Shown: in pieces, positions 6,992 through 16,418 of the stretch
Position numbering within the stretch: the stretch's first letter is position 1
Layout: each line of letters opens with the position of its first letter
Assembly: GCA_002715465.1 (NCBI GenBank)
Contig: PAYY01000030.1
Location: 1-64,000 of the forward strand
Length of the DNA: 64,000 nt
DNA from: Fidelibacterota bacterium
GTDB taxonomy: Bacteria; Marinisomatota; Marinisomatia; Marinisomatales; S15-B10
Direction: 5' to 3'
Notes under the pieces: generated by a model
Told to the model about the DNA's origin: nothing
What the model saw: the letters and a program-made list of their open reading frames with translations, nothing else
Databases searched by the model: none
Made by a program: the position numbers and the translations under genes

Positions 6992-7525
6992 ATGAACAGT
7001 TTACAAAATCGGATTATTCGTGCTGCCATGCTAGATGTTAATTTGTATGAAGAAGTTGAGGCTGATAAAAAGACAATGGTACAAGCCATGACTGTTGTTG
7101 CCCTTTCTAGTGTAGCAGCTGGAGTGGGATTTGTTGAACAAGGAGGACTCAATGGGATTTTATCGGGCACTATAGCATCCCTCTTTGGGTGGTATGTTTG
7201 GGCGTATCTTACTTACTTTATTGGCACGAAATTCCTACCAGAGCCACAAACCAAGGCTGACCATGGAGAGTTGCTACGTACTATTGGTTTTTCTAGCTCT
7301 CCCGGATTAATTCGAGTATTAGGCATTATTCCAGGGCTAAGAGAAATGGTATTTATTACGGCCTCAATATGGATGTTAGTTGCAATGGTGATTGCAGTTA
7401 GACAAGCCCTTGATTATACTAGTACATTGCGAGCTATAGGAGTTTGTATAATAGGTTGGGTCACTCAAATAATAATTTTTACGCTATTATTGTCTATTTT
7501 TGGGAATGGTCAAGTTCCCTCATAG
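6992..7525 (+). CDS. Yip1-domain membrane protein
   Basis: A 177-residue membrane protein with an N-terminal amphipathic stretch (NRIIRAAMLDVNLYEEVEAD) followed by four or five transmembrane segments (residues about 28-50, 58-78, 100-120, 125-142, 150-170). The layout and the PEPQTKADHGELLRTIGFSSSPGLIRVLG linker match YIP1-family proteins. The bacterial function of the family is unclear. It is preceded by about 235 bp without a gene (6755-6991) where I see nothing notable. Confidence 0.75.
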   Translation: MNSLQNRIIRAAMLDVNLYEEVEADKKTMVQAMTVVALSSVAAGVGFVEQGGLNGILSGTIASLFGWYVWAYLTYFIGTKFLPEPQTKADHGELLRTIGFSSSPGLIRVLGIIPGLREMVFITASIWMLVAMVIAVRQALDYTSTLRAIGVCIIGWVTQIIIFTLLLSIFGNGQVPS

Positions 7526-7615
7526 AGTTGTTGTATTTACTGCCTTATTTTACAGATTCTAAGTCAATACTAATTCGGCACTTTTTAACTTGAAATGGAT
7601 AAAATAGGAAAACTC

Positions 7616-10600
7616 ATGAAACAAAATATTTTGATAACCTTGATGTTTTTCATAACTACATTTTCTTTCTCCCAAGTAAAAAACCTTTCCTTTATTGCTA
7701 GAGAAGGTACATGGATAAGTGTGGATGTTTCTCCTGATGGAAAAACTGTTGCCTTTGATTTATTAGGTCATATCTATCTCATGTCAAGTCAAGGAGGAAA
7801 AGCAAAGCCAATCACTCAGGGTACTTCATGGAATATGTTTCCCCGTTTCAGTCCAGATGGTAAAAAGATTCTTTTGACCTCAGATCGTAATGGTAGCGAT
7901 GATTTATGGATATATACTTTAGATGATAAAAAAATGGAAAATATATCTAATATGGAATTGCCAGTGCATCAGGGAACTTGGTCACAAGATGGTCGACATA
8001 TTTTTGGAACAGCTTTGAATTTGAAAGTTCGTCATCCAGTATTCATGTTTAATATGTATGGAGATAAACAGGAGATTATACCACCAGGAACTCGGGCACC
8101 TGTTGTCCATTTTGAAATGCATCCTTCTAATGGTCTAATCTACTTTGAACATGGAGATGGTAGTCTTTATAAAAGTGGTGATCGGATAAAAACATACCAT
8201 GCCCAAACTGGAAAGGTGGAAGTTTATATTGATAGGCCAGGTGGAGCTACTAATCCATCTATATCTCCAAGTGGGAAAAAACTGGCTTATATACATCGTG
8301 ATGATCGTCAAACTGTTTTAGTCATTCATGATTTACAGACAAGAGAAGAAAAAATAGTTAGTCGAAAACTAGATTTTGATCGTCAAGATAGTGGTAGCTT
8401 CTATGGATCATATCCAAATATGAGTTGGCATCCCAATGACCGTGAAATTTTTCTTTCATATAATGGAGAGATTCATGCTATTGATATTCATTCAGGTGGA
8501 GACCGGAAGATTAAATTTGAAGCACGAGTAGATCGTGAAATTAAGGAGACTATCCGTTACAAATTGGACATACCTCAGAATACAGCTGTAACTCGATCTC
8601 ATCGTTGGTCACAGCCAACACCTTCAGGGATTCTATTTGAAGCATTAGGAGATTTATACTTAAAAAATGGTTCGGAGTTTTTTAATCTAACTGAATCTAA
8701 AGATCATGAGACCAATCCAGTCTATGATTCTAAATCAAAATTAATCTATTATGCCTCATGGAATGATAAAGACATGGGGAGCGTTTATCAAATGGACTTG
8801 AAAGGTAAGAAAAGGAAAAAAATAAGTTCGATAAAAAGTCAGTATGGTTCAATTGCTGTTTCAAATCAAGGGAATGTGGCTTTTGTTCGTGGAGGAGGCT
8901 CTTTAATTGATGGAAATCATTTAGAAAATCAGACAGACTATATCCTTGTATTGATGGGAACTGAAAAAAAAGAGACAATTTTGACTGAAATAGAATGGAG
9001 TGGAAATCGCTATTCTAAGCGTCCTCCAACAGTTTTCTTCGGAAAAGATGATCGTATCTACTTTTCAGAATATGTGGATGATGCATTAACGATTAAATCC
9101 ATTAATATGGATGGTCTTGATGAGAAAAAGATTTTCAAGTTTCCAAATGCTACGCGTGCAGTGATATCACCAGATATGCGGTGGATTGCATTTAGAGAAT
9201 ATCACCGGAGTTTTATAACTCCTTTCGATTATATTGGTAAAGTTGCAACTATTAGTGCTGCTGATGGAGTTGGATTTACACAAAGAGTAGATAGGAATGA
9301 AGACGGTGATTTCATGGAATGGTCAAAGGATAGTCAAACCTTGTATTGGACTCGAGGTAAATACCACATTAGTAAGAAATTACAATCTATCCTTGACCAA
9401 AAGAATCAGGCAATAAAAACAGATATTTCATTTGATTACAACATTAACCGACCAAGCAGTACAATTGCTCTAAAAAATGTTCGAGTCTTAACTATGAATA
9501 AAAACAAGGAAATTCTCGAAAATGTAACGATACTCATTACAACTGATGAGATTGTAGCTATAGGAAATAATATCAATATTCCCAAAGATGCTAAGATTTT
9601 TGAGCTTGATGGAAGAACAGTCATGCCTGGAATCTTTGATGCGCATGGTCATTATGGCAGTCCTATTTCGACTCTCAACGTTATTGAGCAAAACCTTTAT
9701 GGATTGCAAGCAAATTTAGCCTATGGTGTTACAACTATGTATGATGTTTATGGTACCACCCAGAAGGATTTTTGGGTTTCAGACATGCTTCAGCGTGGAG
9801 ATATTGTTGGACCAAGGCTCTATTCTGTAGGGGATCCAATTTTTGTTACCAAGTATAGGACTAAAATGCATCGTCCAATTAAAGACCTTGAAGATGCTCT
9901 AGAACATGTTCAGTTCAACAAAGATCATGGTGCTTTTGCAGTGAAGGATTATTCGAATCATACACGTTCAGGAAGGCAACATCTAATAGAGGCCAGTCGT
10001 CAACTTGGCATTAACATAATCAGTGAATCTTTTGCAAACCCCCAAATGAATCTAACGCAGATTGTTGATGGTTTTACGGGGTTAGAGCATACCTTGGGTG
10101 TCGAGCCTCTTTATGAGGATGTGATTAAACTTTTAACTAATACTAAAATTGGTATTACGCCAACGTTAGTAGTGGTATATAATGGACCTTCAGGAGAAAC
10201 TTATTTTCATCAGACAGAAAGGTTATGGGAAGATGAAAAATTATTAAATTTTTTCCGGAAGGATGAACTAATTAGGCTTCGTCGCCCTGGTTTTTTCTGG
10301 TACGATGATCACTATACAATCCAAATGGGAGAAACATTGAAAAAACTTTATGACCGTGGAGTCCAAATGCATATGGGTGCACATGGTCAAATGATGGGAA
10401 TCGGTGCACACTGGGAAATGGAATTATTTACCCATGGAGGGTTTTCAAATTATGATGCAATTGAAATTGCTACCATTAATGGATTCAGGCATCACGGCCT
10501 AGATCATAGGCTTGGTTCTATTGAGGTTGGCAAACTGGCTGATATGGTTATTATGAGAAAAAATCCAATTGAAAATATACGAAATAGCAGATCAATTGAG

Positions 10601-10702
10601 TATGTTGTAAAGAATGGTGTTATTTATAGTGGTAAGAATGCTTCTCAAGTCTATCCATCAAAAACCTTGGTTCAGAAGCTTTATTTTAAGGAAAGTGAAT
10701 AA
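7616..10702 (+). CDS. Secreted TolB-type propeller plus amidohydrolase
   Basis: From ATG 7616 (SD ATAGGAAAA; the in-frame ATG at 7595 is less likely) the protein has 1028 residues. Its signal peptide ends near FSFSQ. Residues about 25-590 are PD40/TolB-like blades (SPDGKTVAFD, FSPDGKKILLTSDRNG, SPSGKKLAYIHRDD). Residues 610-1010 form an amidohydrolase: the metal motif HGH (His677, His679) in FDAHGHYGS, a later YSNHTRSG, EHTLG, MGAHGQ, and the C-terminal VGKLADMVIM strand. This arrangement is common in exported metal-dependent hydrolases of unknown substrate, possibly dipeptide or cyclic imidate. It is followed by a hairpin terminator. Confidence 0.88.
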   Translation: MKQNILITLMFFITTFSFSQVKNLSFIAREGTWISVDVSPDGKTVAFDLLGHIYLMSSQGGKAKPITQGTSWNMFPRFSPDGKKILLTSDRNGSDDLWIYTLDDKKMENISNMELPVHQGTWSQDGRHIFGTALNLKVRHPVFMFNMYGDKQEIIPPGTRAPVVHFEMHPSNGLIYFEHGDGSLYKSGDRIKTYHAQTGKVEVYIDRPGGATNPSISPSGKKLAYIHRDDRQTVLVIHDLQTREEKIVSRKLDFDRQDSGSFYGSYPNMSWHPNDREIFLSYNGEIHAIDIHSGGDRKIKFEARVDREIKETIRYKLDIPQNTAVTRSHRWSQPTPSGILFEALGDLYLKNGSEFFNLTESKDHETNPVYDSKSKLIYYASWNDKDMGSVYQMDLKGKKRKKISSIKSQYGSIAVSNQGNVAFVRGGGSLIDGNHLENQTDYILVLMGTEKKETILTEIEWSGNRYSKRPPTVFFGKDDRIYFSEYVDDALTIKSINMDGLDEKKIFKFPNATRAVISPDMRWIAFREYHRSFITPFDYIGKVATISAADGVGFTQRVDRNEDGDFMEWSKDSQTLYWTRGKYHISKKLQSILDQKNQAIKTDISFDYNINRPSSTIALKNVRVLTMNKNKEILENVTILITTDEIVAIGNNINIPKDAKIFELDGRTVMPGIFDAHGHYGSPISTLNVIEQNLYGLQANLAYGVTTMYDVYGTTQKDFWVSDMLQRGDIVGPRLYSVGDPIFVTKYRTKMHRPIKDLEDALEHVQFNKDHGAFAVKDYSNHTRSGRQHLIEASRQLGINIISESFANPQMNLTQIVDGFTGLEHTLGVEPLYEDVIKLLTNTKIGITPTLVVVYNGPSGETYFHQTERLWEDEKLLNFFRKDELIRLRRPGFFWYDDHYTIQMGETLKKLYDRGVQMHMGAHGQMMGIGAHWEMELFTHGGFSNYDAIEIATINGFRHHGLDHRLGSIEVGKLADMVIMRKNPIENIRNSRSIEYVVKNGVIYSGKNASQVYPSKTLVQKLYFKESE

Positions 10703-10720
10703 CAAGATTTAGTTTCAAAT

Positions 10721-10748
10721 TTTTTATCAAATAAAACTTTGATAAAAA
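10721..10748. terminator. Bidirectional intrinsic terminator
   Basis: TTTTTATCAAA and TTTGATAAAAA form an 11-bp AT-rich stem around a six-base loop, with U-tracts on both strands. It lies between the convergent amidohydrolase gene and the following minus-strand ORF. Confidence 0.7.
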
Positions 10749-10785
10749 ATTAATTATTTTATGACTCTCTATTTAATTTGAGAGT

Positions 10786-11097
10786 TTATGTAGTAATCTG
10801 ACCATCCTTTTGCAATTCTTTTAAACATTTGTTGAATACTTTTTTAGCTGGTTTCGGATCTATTTCCAGCGCATCTAATAATTTTTTTGAACACCTAAAT
10901 TTCACATCTAGTTTTTTTCCGTCTTGAAAATCTACAACCTTATATTTTTTTTGATCGTGAATTAATGAGTCACCAGTACCAAACTTTCCATCTGAATGTT
11001 TTTTCTCAAGATGAAGGATCTCATAAATAAAAAAATCGTATTTTTTCCCATTGGTTATGGTTTCTCTTTTTTTCAGATGAATATTGTCATTATACAT
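10786..11097 (-). CDS. Hypothetical cytoplasmic protein, 103 residues
   Basis: A Lys-rich, mostly hydrophilic protein without a signal peptide or membrane segment. The start is supported by GGAGA eight bases before the ATG. The middle (KYDFFIYEILHLEKKHSDGKFG) and the C-terminal helix are not recognised. It converges with the amidohydrolase gene across a shared terminator. The 235 bp upstream (11098-11332) is AT-rich with nothing identifiable. Confidence 0.5.
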   Translation of the reverse strand: MYNDNIHLKKRETITNGKKYDFFIYEILHLEKKHSDGKFGTGDSLIHDQKKYKVVDFQDGKKLDVKFRCSKKLLDALEIDPKPAKKVFNKCLKELQKDGQITT

Positions 11098-11332
11098 CGA
11101 AATTTCTCCAAATTTATCTAAGAGATTATCTAATTAACCTACTCATAAGTGATGAAATGTACACTTTAACATATATAAATTATATAAAAGAAAAAAGAAG
11201 AGGTAAAAGAAAAAAGAAAGGGCTAGTTTTTTTGTAAGGATGACTTAATTCACATTTACTAAATTTAATTGAAATAAATTAACTCTATTTTAATCTTTTT
11301 TTATACTGTTTCATTATCAATGGAGATAGGCT

Positions 11333-11653
11333 TTGAAAAAATATTATGTATATGTTATTGAGTTAGATAACAAAGTCGTGACATATAGAAAATTTCAAAA
11401 GAAAAACCCTAACTATTGTGCTGGGAATCAATGTTTTTATGTGGGGCAATCATCCAGAGAACCATCCTTAAGATTTGAACAGCACAAAGAAGGTTATAAA
11501 TCAAATAAATACGCTAGAGAATTTGGTGTGCGATTAAGACCAGAATTTTATGATAAATATAATCCAATCCCTACAAGGAAAGATGCTGAAGAAATTGAAG
11601 AAATGATAGCTAAACATTTAAGACATAAGGGAATTGGAGTGTGGTTCAATTGA
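11333..11653 (+). CDS. GIY-YIG-like small protein
   Basis: A 106-residue protein with the two hallmark strands of the GIY-YIG fold: YVYVIEL (residues 5-11) and CFYVGQS (about 34-40), followed by an Arg-containing helix (EPSLRFEQHKEG) and a C-terminal Glu (DAEEIEEMIAKHL) where the family's metal-binding Glu lies. It is probably a structure-specific nuclease or a degenerate relative. The start is TTG 11333, supported by GGAGATAGG; no usable ATG lies nearby. Genomic context gives no partner. Confidence 0.7.
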   Translation: MKKYYVYVIELDNKVVTYRKFQKKNPNYCAGNQCFYVGQSSREPSLRFEQHKEGYKSNKYAREFGVRLRPEFYDKYNPIPTRKDAEEIEEMIAKHLRHKGIGVWFN

Positions 11654-11743
11654 ATAATAGGTTTTCTTGTCAATCGTTTGGTCAAGTTTTAATATTGTAT
11701 GTGTTGCAGGGCAAAAATCTAAAAAAATCATTAAGGGATGCAA

Positions 11744-13789
11744 ATGAGTAATAAGCAGATTGTTTATTTTTCTTCAATTTTATGTTCATACTTATTTATG
11801 ACAAATTGTGAAACTACTAAGTTAATCAGAAATTCACATTATATTACAAATCAAGCTCCTCTTTCAGTCAGACCTTACACTGAGCTTCCATTAGGAGTAA
11901 TTGAACCTGAAGGTTGGTTGAAAAACCAATTAGAGGTTATGGCTTCTGGCATGACTGGGCATCTTGATAGTATTTATGAAAAAGTAATTGGCTCTAGAAA
12001 TGGTTGGCTTGGAGGTGATGGTGATGGGTGGGAGAGAGGTCCATATTGGTTAGATGGCCTTCTACCTTTAGCTTATATATTAAATAATCAAGAATTAATT
12101 GAGAAGACTAGACCTTGGATAGAATGGAGTCTCAATAATCAAACTGAAGAAGGTTACTTTGGACCCGTACCATTTGAAAAAGAGCCTGAGGAAGAATTAG
12201 GATTGCAAAAGACTAGAAGACGAGATTGGTGGCCTAAGATGGTAATGCTTAAGGTTCTCCAGCAGCATTATATGGCAACAAACGATGAAAGAGTCGTTGA
12301 ATTAATGACTAGATATTTTAAATATCAATTAAATGAATTGCCTAAAACTCCATTAGATCATTGGTCATATTGGGGTAATAGAAGAGGAGGTGACAACCTT
12401 CTTATGGTTTACTGGTTATATAATATTACTAAGGATGATTTTTTGTTAGAACTTGCTGAGATATTATATAAGCAAACACATCCATGGACAGATCATTTTG
12501 AAAAAGGGTCACTTATAGATCAAAATAGTTTTCATTGTGTAAATCTTGCACAGGGAATTAAGCAACCGATCATCTATTCTCAACAAAATTCAGAAAGAAA
12601 CTATTTACATGCGGTAAAAAAAGCGTTTAATGATATAAAAAAATATCATGGGCAACCACAAGGTATGTATGGTGCAGATGAGCACCTACATGGGAATGAC
12701 CCTACAAAGGGTATAGAATTTTGTTCAGTGGCAGAATTAATGTACTCTTTAGAAAATATGGTTGCAATCACAGGAGACGTTCAATTTGCTGACCATTTAG
12801 AACGTGTTGCATTTAATGCACTTCCTACTCAAGCAAGTGATGACTTTAATACAAGACAATATTTTCAAACCGCAAATCAAGTTATGATTACCAGAAGTAA
12901 TCGAAATTTTGAATGGAATCATGGTCATAAAGCTAGTGATTTAGTATATGGAGTATTAACAGGATATCCTTGTTGTACATCTAATATGCATCAGGCATGG
13001 CCTAAATTCACTCAAAATTTATGGTATGCTACGCCAGATAATGGATTGGCAGCAATGATATATGCTCCTAGTTCTGTTAAAGCAAAAGTAAATAATGGTA
13101 TCGAAGTTATGTTTAAAGAGAAAACTAATTATCCATTTGATGATACTATTATTTTCCAATTTGAATCAGAAAAAAATGTAACATTTCCATTACATCTAAG
13201 AATTCCTAGTTGGTGTGATAGTGCGACAATTAATATCAACGGTAAACAATTTTCGTTTGATACCAGTAACAATATTGTAATTATTAATCGGGAATGGGAA
13301 TCGAGTGACATTGTTGAATTAAAGCTTCCAATGAAAGTAGCTACTACCAGATGGCATGAAAACTCTATAGCCGTTGAAAGAGGACCTTTAGTCTACGCCT
13401 TAAAAATAGAAGAAGATTGGAAAAAAGTTTTTAATAATAAGGATCCAGAAGTATATGGTTCATATTATTACGAAGTTTTTCCTAAATCAGAATGGAATTT
13501 TGGGTTACTATATAATTATGATACAAAGGGGTTAAAAAACTTTAAAATTATAAAGAAAGATTATAATAAGGATGAACCATGGAATATTCAAAATGCTCCT
13601 ATTGAAATTAAAGTTTCAGCAAAGAAAATCGTTGAATGGACTTTATATAATAAAACTGCTGGCCCATTACCATATAGTCATCCATTTTTAGAAGTAAATT
13701 ATCCAAGTGAAGAACCTGAAGAAATGATTACACTGATACCATATGGATGCACTACCTTAAGAATAGCTGAATTTCCATTGGTCCAATAA
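11744..13789 (+). CDS. GH127 (DUF1680) glycoside hydrolase, probable beta-L-arabinofuranosidase-like
   Basis: A 681-residue exported protein; the leader ends in FMTNCE, a possible lipobox. The (alpha/alpha)6 barrel begins near residue 40 (WLKNQLEVMASGMTGHLD, WERGPYWLDGLLPLAY). In characterised GH127 enzymes a Zn-Cys3-Glu site is used, with a Glu and Cys two residues apart and a CC pair. Here Glu325 and Cys327 lie in IEFCSVAEL, and Cys410-Cys411 in GYPCCTSNMHQ, so the site is intact. A C-terminal beta domain follows. ATG 11744 is chosen over 11738 because AAGGGA is better spaced. No glycan operon surrounds it. Confidence 0.88.
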   Translation: MSNKQIVYFSSILCSYLFMTNCETTKLIRNSHYITNQAPLSVRPYTELPLGVIEPEGWLKNQLEVMASGMTGHLDSIYEKVIGSRNGWLGGDGDGWERGPYWLDGLLPLAYILNNQELIEKTRPWIEWSLNNQTEEGYFGPVPFEKEPEEELGLQKTRRRDWWPKMVMLKVLQQHYMATNDERVVELMTRYFKYQLNELPKTPLDHWSYWGNRRGGDNLLMVYWLYNITKDDFLLELAEILYKQTHPWTDHFEKGSLIDQNSFHCVNLAQGIKQPIIYSQQNSERNYLHAVKKAFNDIKKYHGQPQGMYGADEHLHGNDPTKGIEFCSVAELMYSLENMVAITGDVQFADHLERVAFNALPTQASDDFNTRQYFQTANQVMITRSNRNFEWNHGHKASDLVYGVLTGYPCCTSNMHQAWPKFTQNLWYATPDNGLAAMIYAPSSVKAKVNNGIEVMFKEKTNYPFDDTIIFQFESEKNVTFPLHLRIPSWCDSATININGKQFSFDTSNNIVIINREWESSDIVELKLPMKVATTRWHENSIAVERGPLVYALKIEEDWKKVFNNKDPEVYGSYYYEVFPKSEWNFGLLYNYDTKGLKNFKIIKKDYNKDEPWNIQNAPIEIKVSAKKIVEWTLYNKTAGPLPYSHPFLEVNYPSEEPEEMITLIPYGCTTLRIAEFPLVQ

Positions 13790-13795
13790 CCGAGT

Positions 13796-14434
13796 TTATA
13801 GTTTATTATATGAAAGCGTTGTTTGGTAAGCTCCAAACAATTCTCCAAGGTAGAATGTCATGGTTAAGCTACCAAAAAACAAACGTCCAGCGTCATTGTT
13901 TTTTAAATGATAACTATACGTTAGGTTAGTCAAGGACAACACAGTTAAAAAACCGAATAGGCCGTCCCAAGTTCGTCCGGCATAAATGCGACCAGCTCCA
14001 GGTAATATAGATGAAAGTCCAGATGCAAAAATTGCTGATTTTCTGCCTTGAGATTTGATTAATAGCTTCTTAGGAACATGGTTTAAGATTCTTCCATCAA
14101 TATGAAAAAAAGGTTGGTTTAATCGGATATGATAACCATGTGCAAAAGGATTACACCTTATTAAGCGATCAGCTGTAATTGCAAAGCCTGGGATTAAGCC
14201 GAAACGTGCAATTGCTAATGCACTATAGTTGCTACAACTAGGGAAGAATTGACAATTAAATGACTGATCAGAATAACTAATATTTTGCCAAAGTGAGATT
14301 GGTATTATTACCATTTTTTTTAATATAGAAATATTTGAGAAGTTTAATAAGGAGTCAGCGTAAGATCTTTTTTGTGAAAAAAGGTTCAGACTTGCTAGGA
14401 CAACAAAAAACAATATAATCTTAATAGTTTTCAT
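13796..14434 (-). CDS. YidD-domain protein fused to a C-terminal membrane domain
   Basis: A 212-residue protein. After a signal-like N-terminus, residues about 40-100 are YidD (membrane protein insertion efficiency factor): CQFFPSCSNYS, FGLIPGFAITADRLIRCNPF. Canonical YidD is only about 70-100 residues and is encoded next to rpmH, rnpA and yidC. Here it is followed by a second part with an LPGAGRIYAGRTWDGL motif and two or three membrane segments, as in DUF5683/TM2-like proteins. The gene stands outside the rpmH-yidC context. It may help membrane or envelope protein insertion. Confidence 0.8.
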   Translation of the reverse strand: MKTIKIILFFVVLASLNLFSQKRSYADSLLNFSNISILKKMVIIPISLWQNISYSDQSFNCQFFPSCSNYSALAIARFGLIPGFAITADRLIRCNPFAHGYHIRLNQPFFHIDGRILNHVPKKLLIKSQGRKSAIFASGLSSILPGAGRIYAGRTWDGLFGFLTVLSLTNLTYSYHLKNNDAGRLFFGSLTMTFYLGELFGAYQTTLSYNKL

Positions 14435-14483
14435 CCTTAAAAATTACACTTGATATAAAGCAGATTTCCACAGATATTCAAAG

Positions 14484-16043
14484 ATGATGAGAACATCCCT
14501 TCGATCATTCTTTTTCCCTATACTTTTCTTATCTCTAATCCAAACTAACTTAATGGCTGACAGCGAGATAACAATTCTTTATACTAATAATACAAATGGT
14601 GCTTTGGAAAATTGCCTTTGTCCGGGTAAAGCTTACGGATCTTTGGAAAAACGTGTTCATTATATTCGTGATTGGTATAGGAAAAACCCTAATACAATTC
14701 TAGTTGATGCAGGGGATTTTCTTTCTCCTACTCAAAATGCTTTAAAAGATAGTATTGCATTTAGAGTTTATGAGATGATGCCATATGATGCTATTGGTTT
14801 AGGTGATCAGGAATTTTTTAAGGGAGCCACATTTATAAGTAATTTGATGGATGAATCAAGTTTACCATTTGTTTCTTCGAATATAGAAAAGCCAGAGTTA
14901 AAAAAAATAAATGAACAAATTATAATTCAACGAAATAATATCAAGTTTGGAATTTTATCCATTATCGATCCAGGGGTTTTCCTTTTTTATCCTAAACGTG
15001 TAAAAGATGAGGTCTTATTTTCTGATTTTAGAACCACTTTACAATCTAAAATAGATGCTTTAAAGGAAAAAAGTGATGTGTTAATACTTCTGTCTCATAG
15101 TGGTATTGATATTGATAGAGATATTGCTAAGAAGTTTTCAGGTATTGATATAATTATAGGAAGTCATACCCAAACGGTACTTGATAATCCAGAAAAGGTG
15201 GGTAAAACAATAATCGTTCAAAGTGGAAAAGATGGATACTATGTTGGTCATCTAAGACTGATCTTTGATAATAAAAAGCATTTAATTGGTCATGAGGGAG
15301 AGTTAGTTGCTATGGATTTTGATTTTCCTAATGATTCTACTGTTGTAAATATGATTATTAATTATAATAGGATAAATAAAACTAGGTCAGGGTCTGTAGT
15401 AGAAAGAATTGTTCCAGTTCCAAGACACTATATTGTCGCTTCATCTAAATCATGTATTTCTTGTCACTCTAGTGAATATGATCATTGGAATTCATCTCGA
15501 CATGCTATATCATTAAATACATTAAAGGATGCTCATAAAGAAAAATCTCCTGATTGTCTTTCTTGTCATACTTCAGGTTTTGGTCGAGATGATGGATATT
15601 TAAACTATAATATAACAAGAGATCTAAGTAATGTAAACTGCACCGAGTGTCATTTTACGCCCGCTGGCCATTTTGATAAACCTGCATTATTTACTACAAA
15701 AGGTTTAACAGAAAAAAATTGTATTCGATGCCATGACAAACAAAATAGCCCTGATTTTTCTTTTAATGATTATATGGAAAAAAGTCGACATCCAATTCCT
15801 CAAATTCTTTCATCTGATGAAGTCAATTCAAAACCCGAACTTGAAGTAACAATAGTAGAAAGTTCTAAGAATGACATTTGGACTTCTTATACTGTCAAGA
15901 TTGGTGATACGCTCTGGTCTATTTCAAAAGAATATTTAGGTAGTGGTTTTAGATGGGAAGAAATTTATAAAATAAACAGGGAATTTCTTTCAGATCCAGA
16001 TATACTAATAGTAGGAAGTAATATAAAAATCCCAATAAACTAG
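14484..16043 (+). CDS. Metallophosphatase-like / tetraheme cytochrome c / LysM fusion
   Basis: A 519-residue exported protein with three parts. Residues 28-300 have a 5'-nucleotidase/UshA-like fold (ILYTNNTNG, VDAGDF, IGLGDQEF, ILLSHSG, IIGSHTQ). Residues 320-425 hold four c-type heme sites: CISCH (324), CLSCH (358), CTECH (386) and CIRCH (413), with extra His residues that can act as distal ligands. Residues 470-518 form a LysM domain (YTVKIGDTLWSISKEYLG), which binds peptidoglycan. Several metal-site residues of the phosphatase are changed (NxN for DxH, GDQE for GNHE, SHTQ for the usual GHTH), so catalysis is doubtful. It is probably a periplasmic electron-transfer protein tethered to the cell wall. 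Confidence 0.88.
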   Translation: MMRTSLRSFFFPILFLSLIQTNLMADSEITILYTNNTNGALENCLCPGKAYGSLEKRVHYIRDWYRKNPNTILVDAGDFLSPTQNALKDSIAFRVYEMMPYDAIGLGDQEFFKGATFISNLMDESSLPFVSSNIEKPELKKINEQIIIQRNNIKFGILSIIDPGVFLFYPKRVKDEVLFSDFRTTLQSKIDALKEKSDVLILLSHSGIDIDRDIAKKFSGIDIIIGSHTQTVLDNPEKVGKTIIVQSGKDGYYVGHLRLIFDNKKHLIGHEGELVAMDFDFPNDSTVVNMIINYNRINKTRSGSVVERIVPVPRHYIVASSKSCISCHSSEYDHWNSSRHAISLNTLKDAHKEKSPDCLSCHTSGFGRDDGYLNYNITRDLSNVNCTECHFTPAGHFDKPALFTTKGLTEKNCIRCHDKQNSPDFSFNDYMEKSRHPIPQILSSDEVNSKPELEVTIVESSKNDIWTSYTVKIGDTLWSISKEYLGSGFRWEEIYKINREFLSDPDILIVGSNIKIPIN

Positions 16044-16054
16044 GAATTTAATAC

Positions 16055-16408
16055 TTGGAATTACTTTTTGAAAAATTGATTACGAATCCTGTGCTACTTT
16101 CGGTTGCTATTGTTTTAGCTATTCTAATTCTTTTCTCAATTATCAAAAAATTATTAAAGATTACACTTATCACCATATCTCTGTTAGCACTTTATCTTGG
16201 CTACCTTCTTTACACAGGAAAAGAAGTACCTAAAACCGCTGATGAACTTAAAGACTCTTTGCAAAAAAAATCCGGAGAAGTAAAAGAAGTTTTAGATAAG
16301 ACAGTCGAAGAAATGAATCGATCATTAAAGGAAAAAACTTCCGAGATAATGGAAGATAAATTAGATAAGCTTTTTAATGATTCTTCAGGGGTTGATTTAA
16401 ATGAATGA
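16055..16408 (+). CDS. Small membrane protein with coiled-coil tail
   Basis: A 117-residue protein with two N-terminal hydrophobic segments (residues about 11-30 and 35-52), then a charged helical tail rich in Lys/Glu with heptad character (ELKDSLQKKSGEVKEVLDK). The start is TTG 16055, preceded by AGGAA eight bases upstream. It lies 11 bases after the cytochrome-LysM gene and is probably cotranscribed. Function unknown. Confidence 0.6.
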   Translation: MELLFEKLITNPVLLSVAIVLAILILFSIIKKLLKITLITISLLALYLGYLLYTGKEVPKTADELKDSLQKKSGEVKEVLDKTVEEMNRSLKEKTSEIMEDKLDKLFNDSSGVDLNE

Positions 16409-16418
16409 TATTATATAA

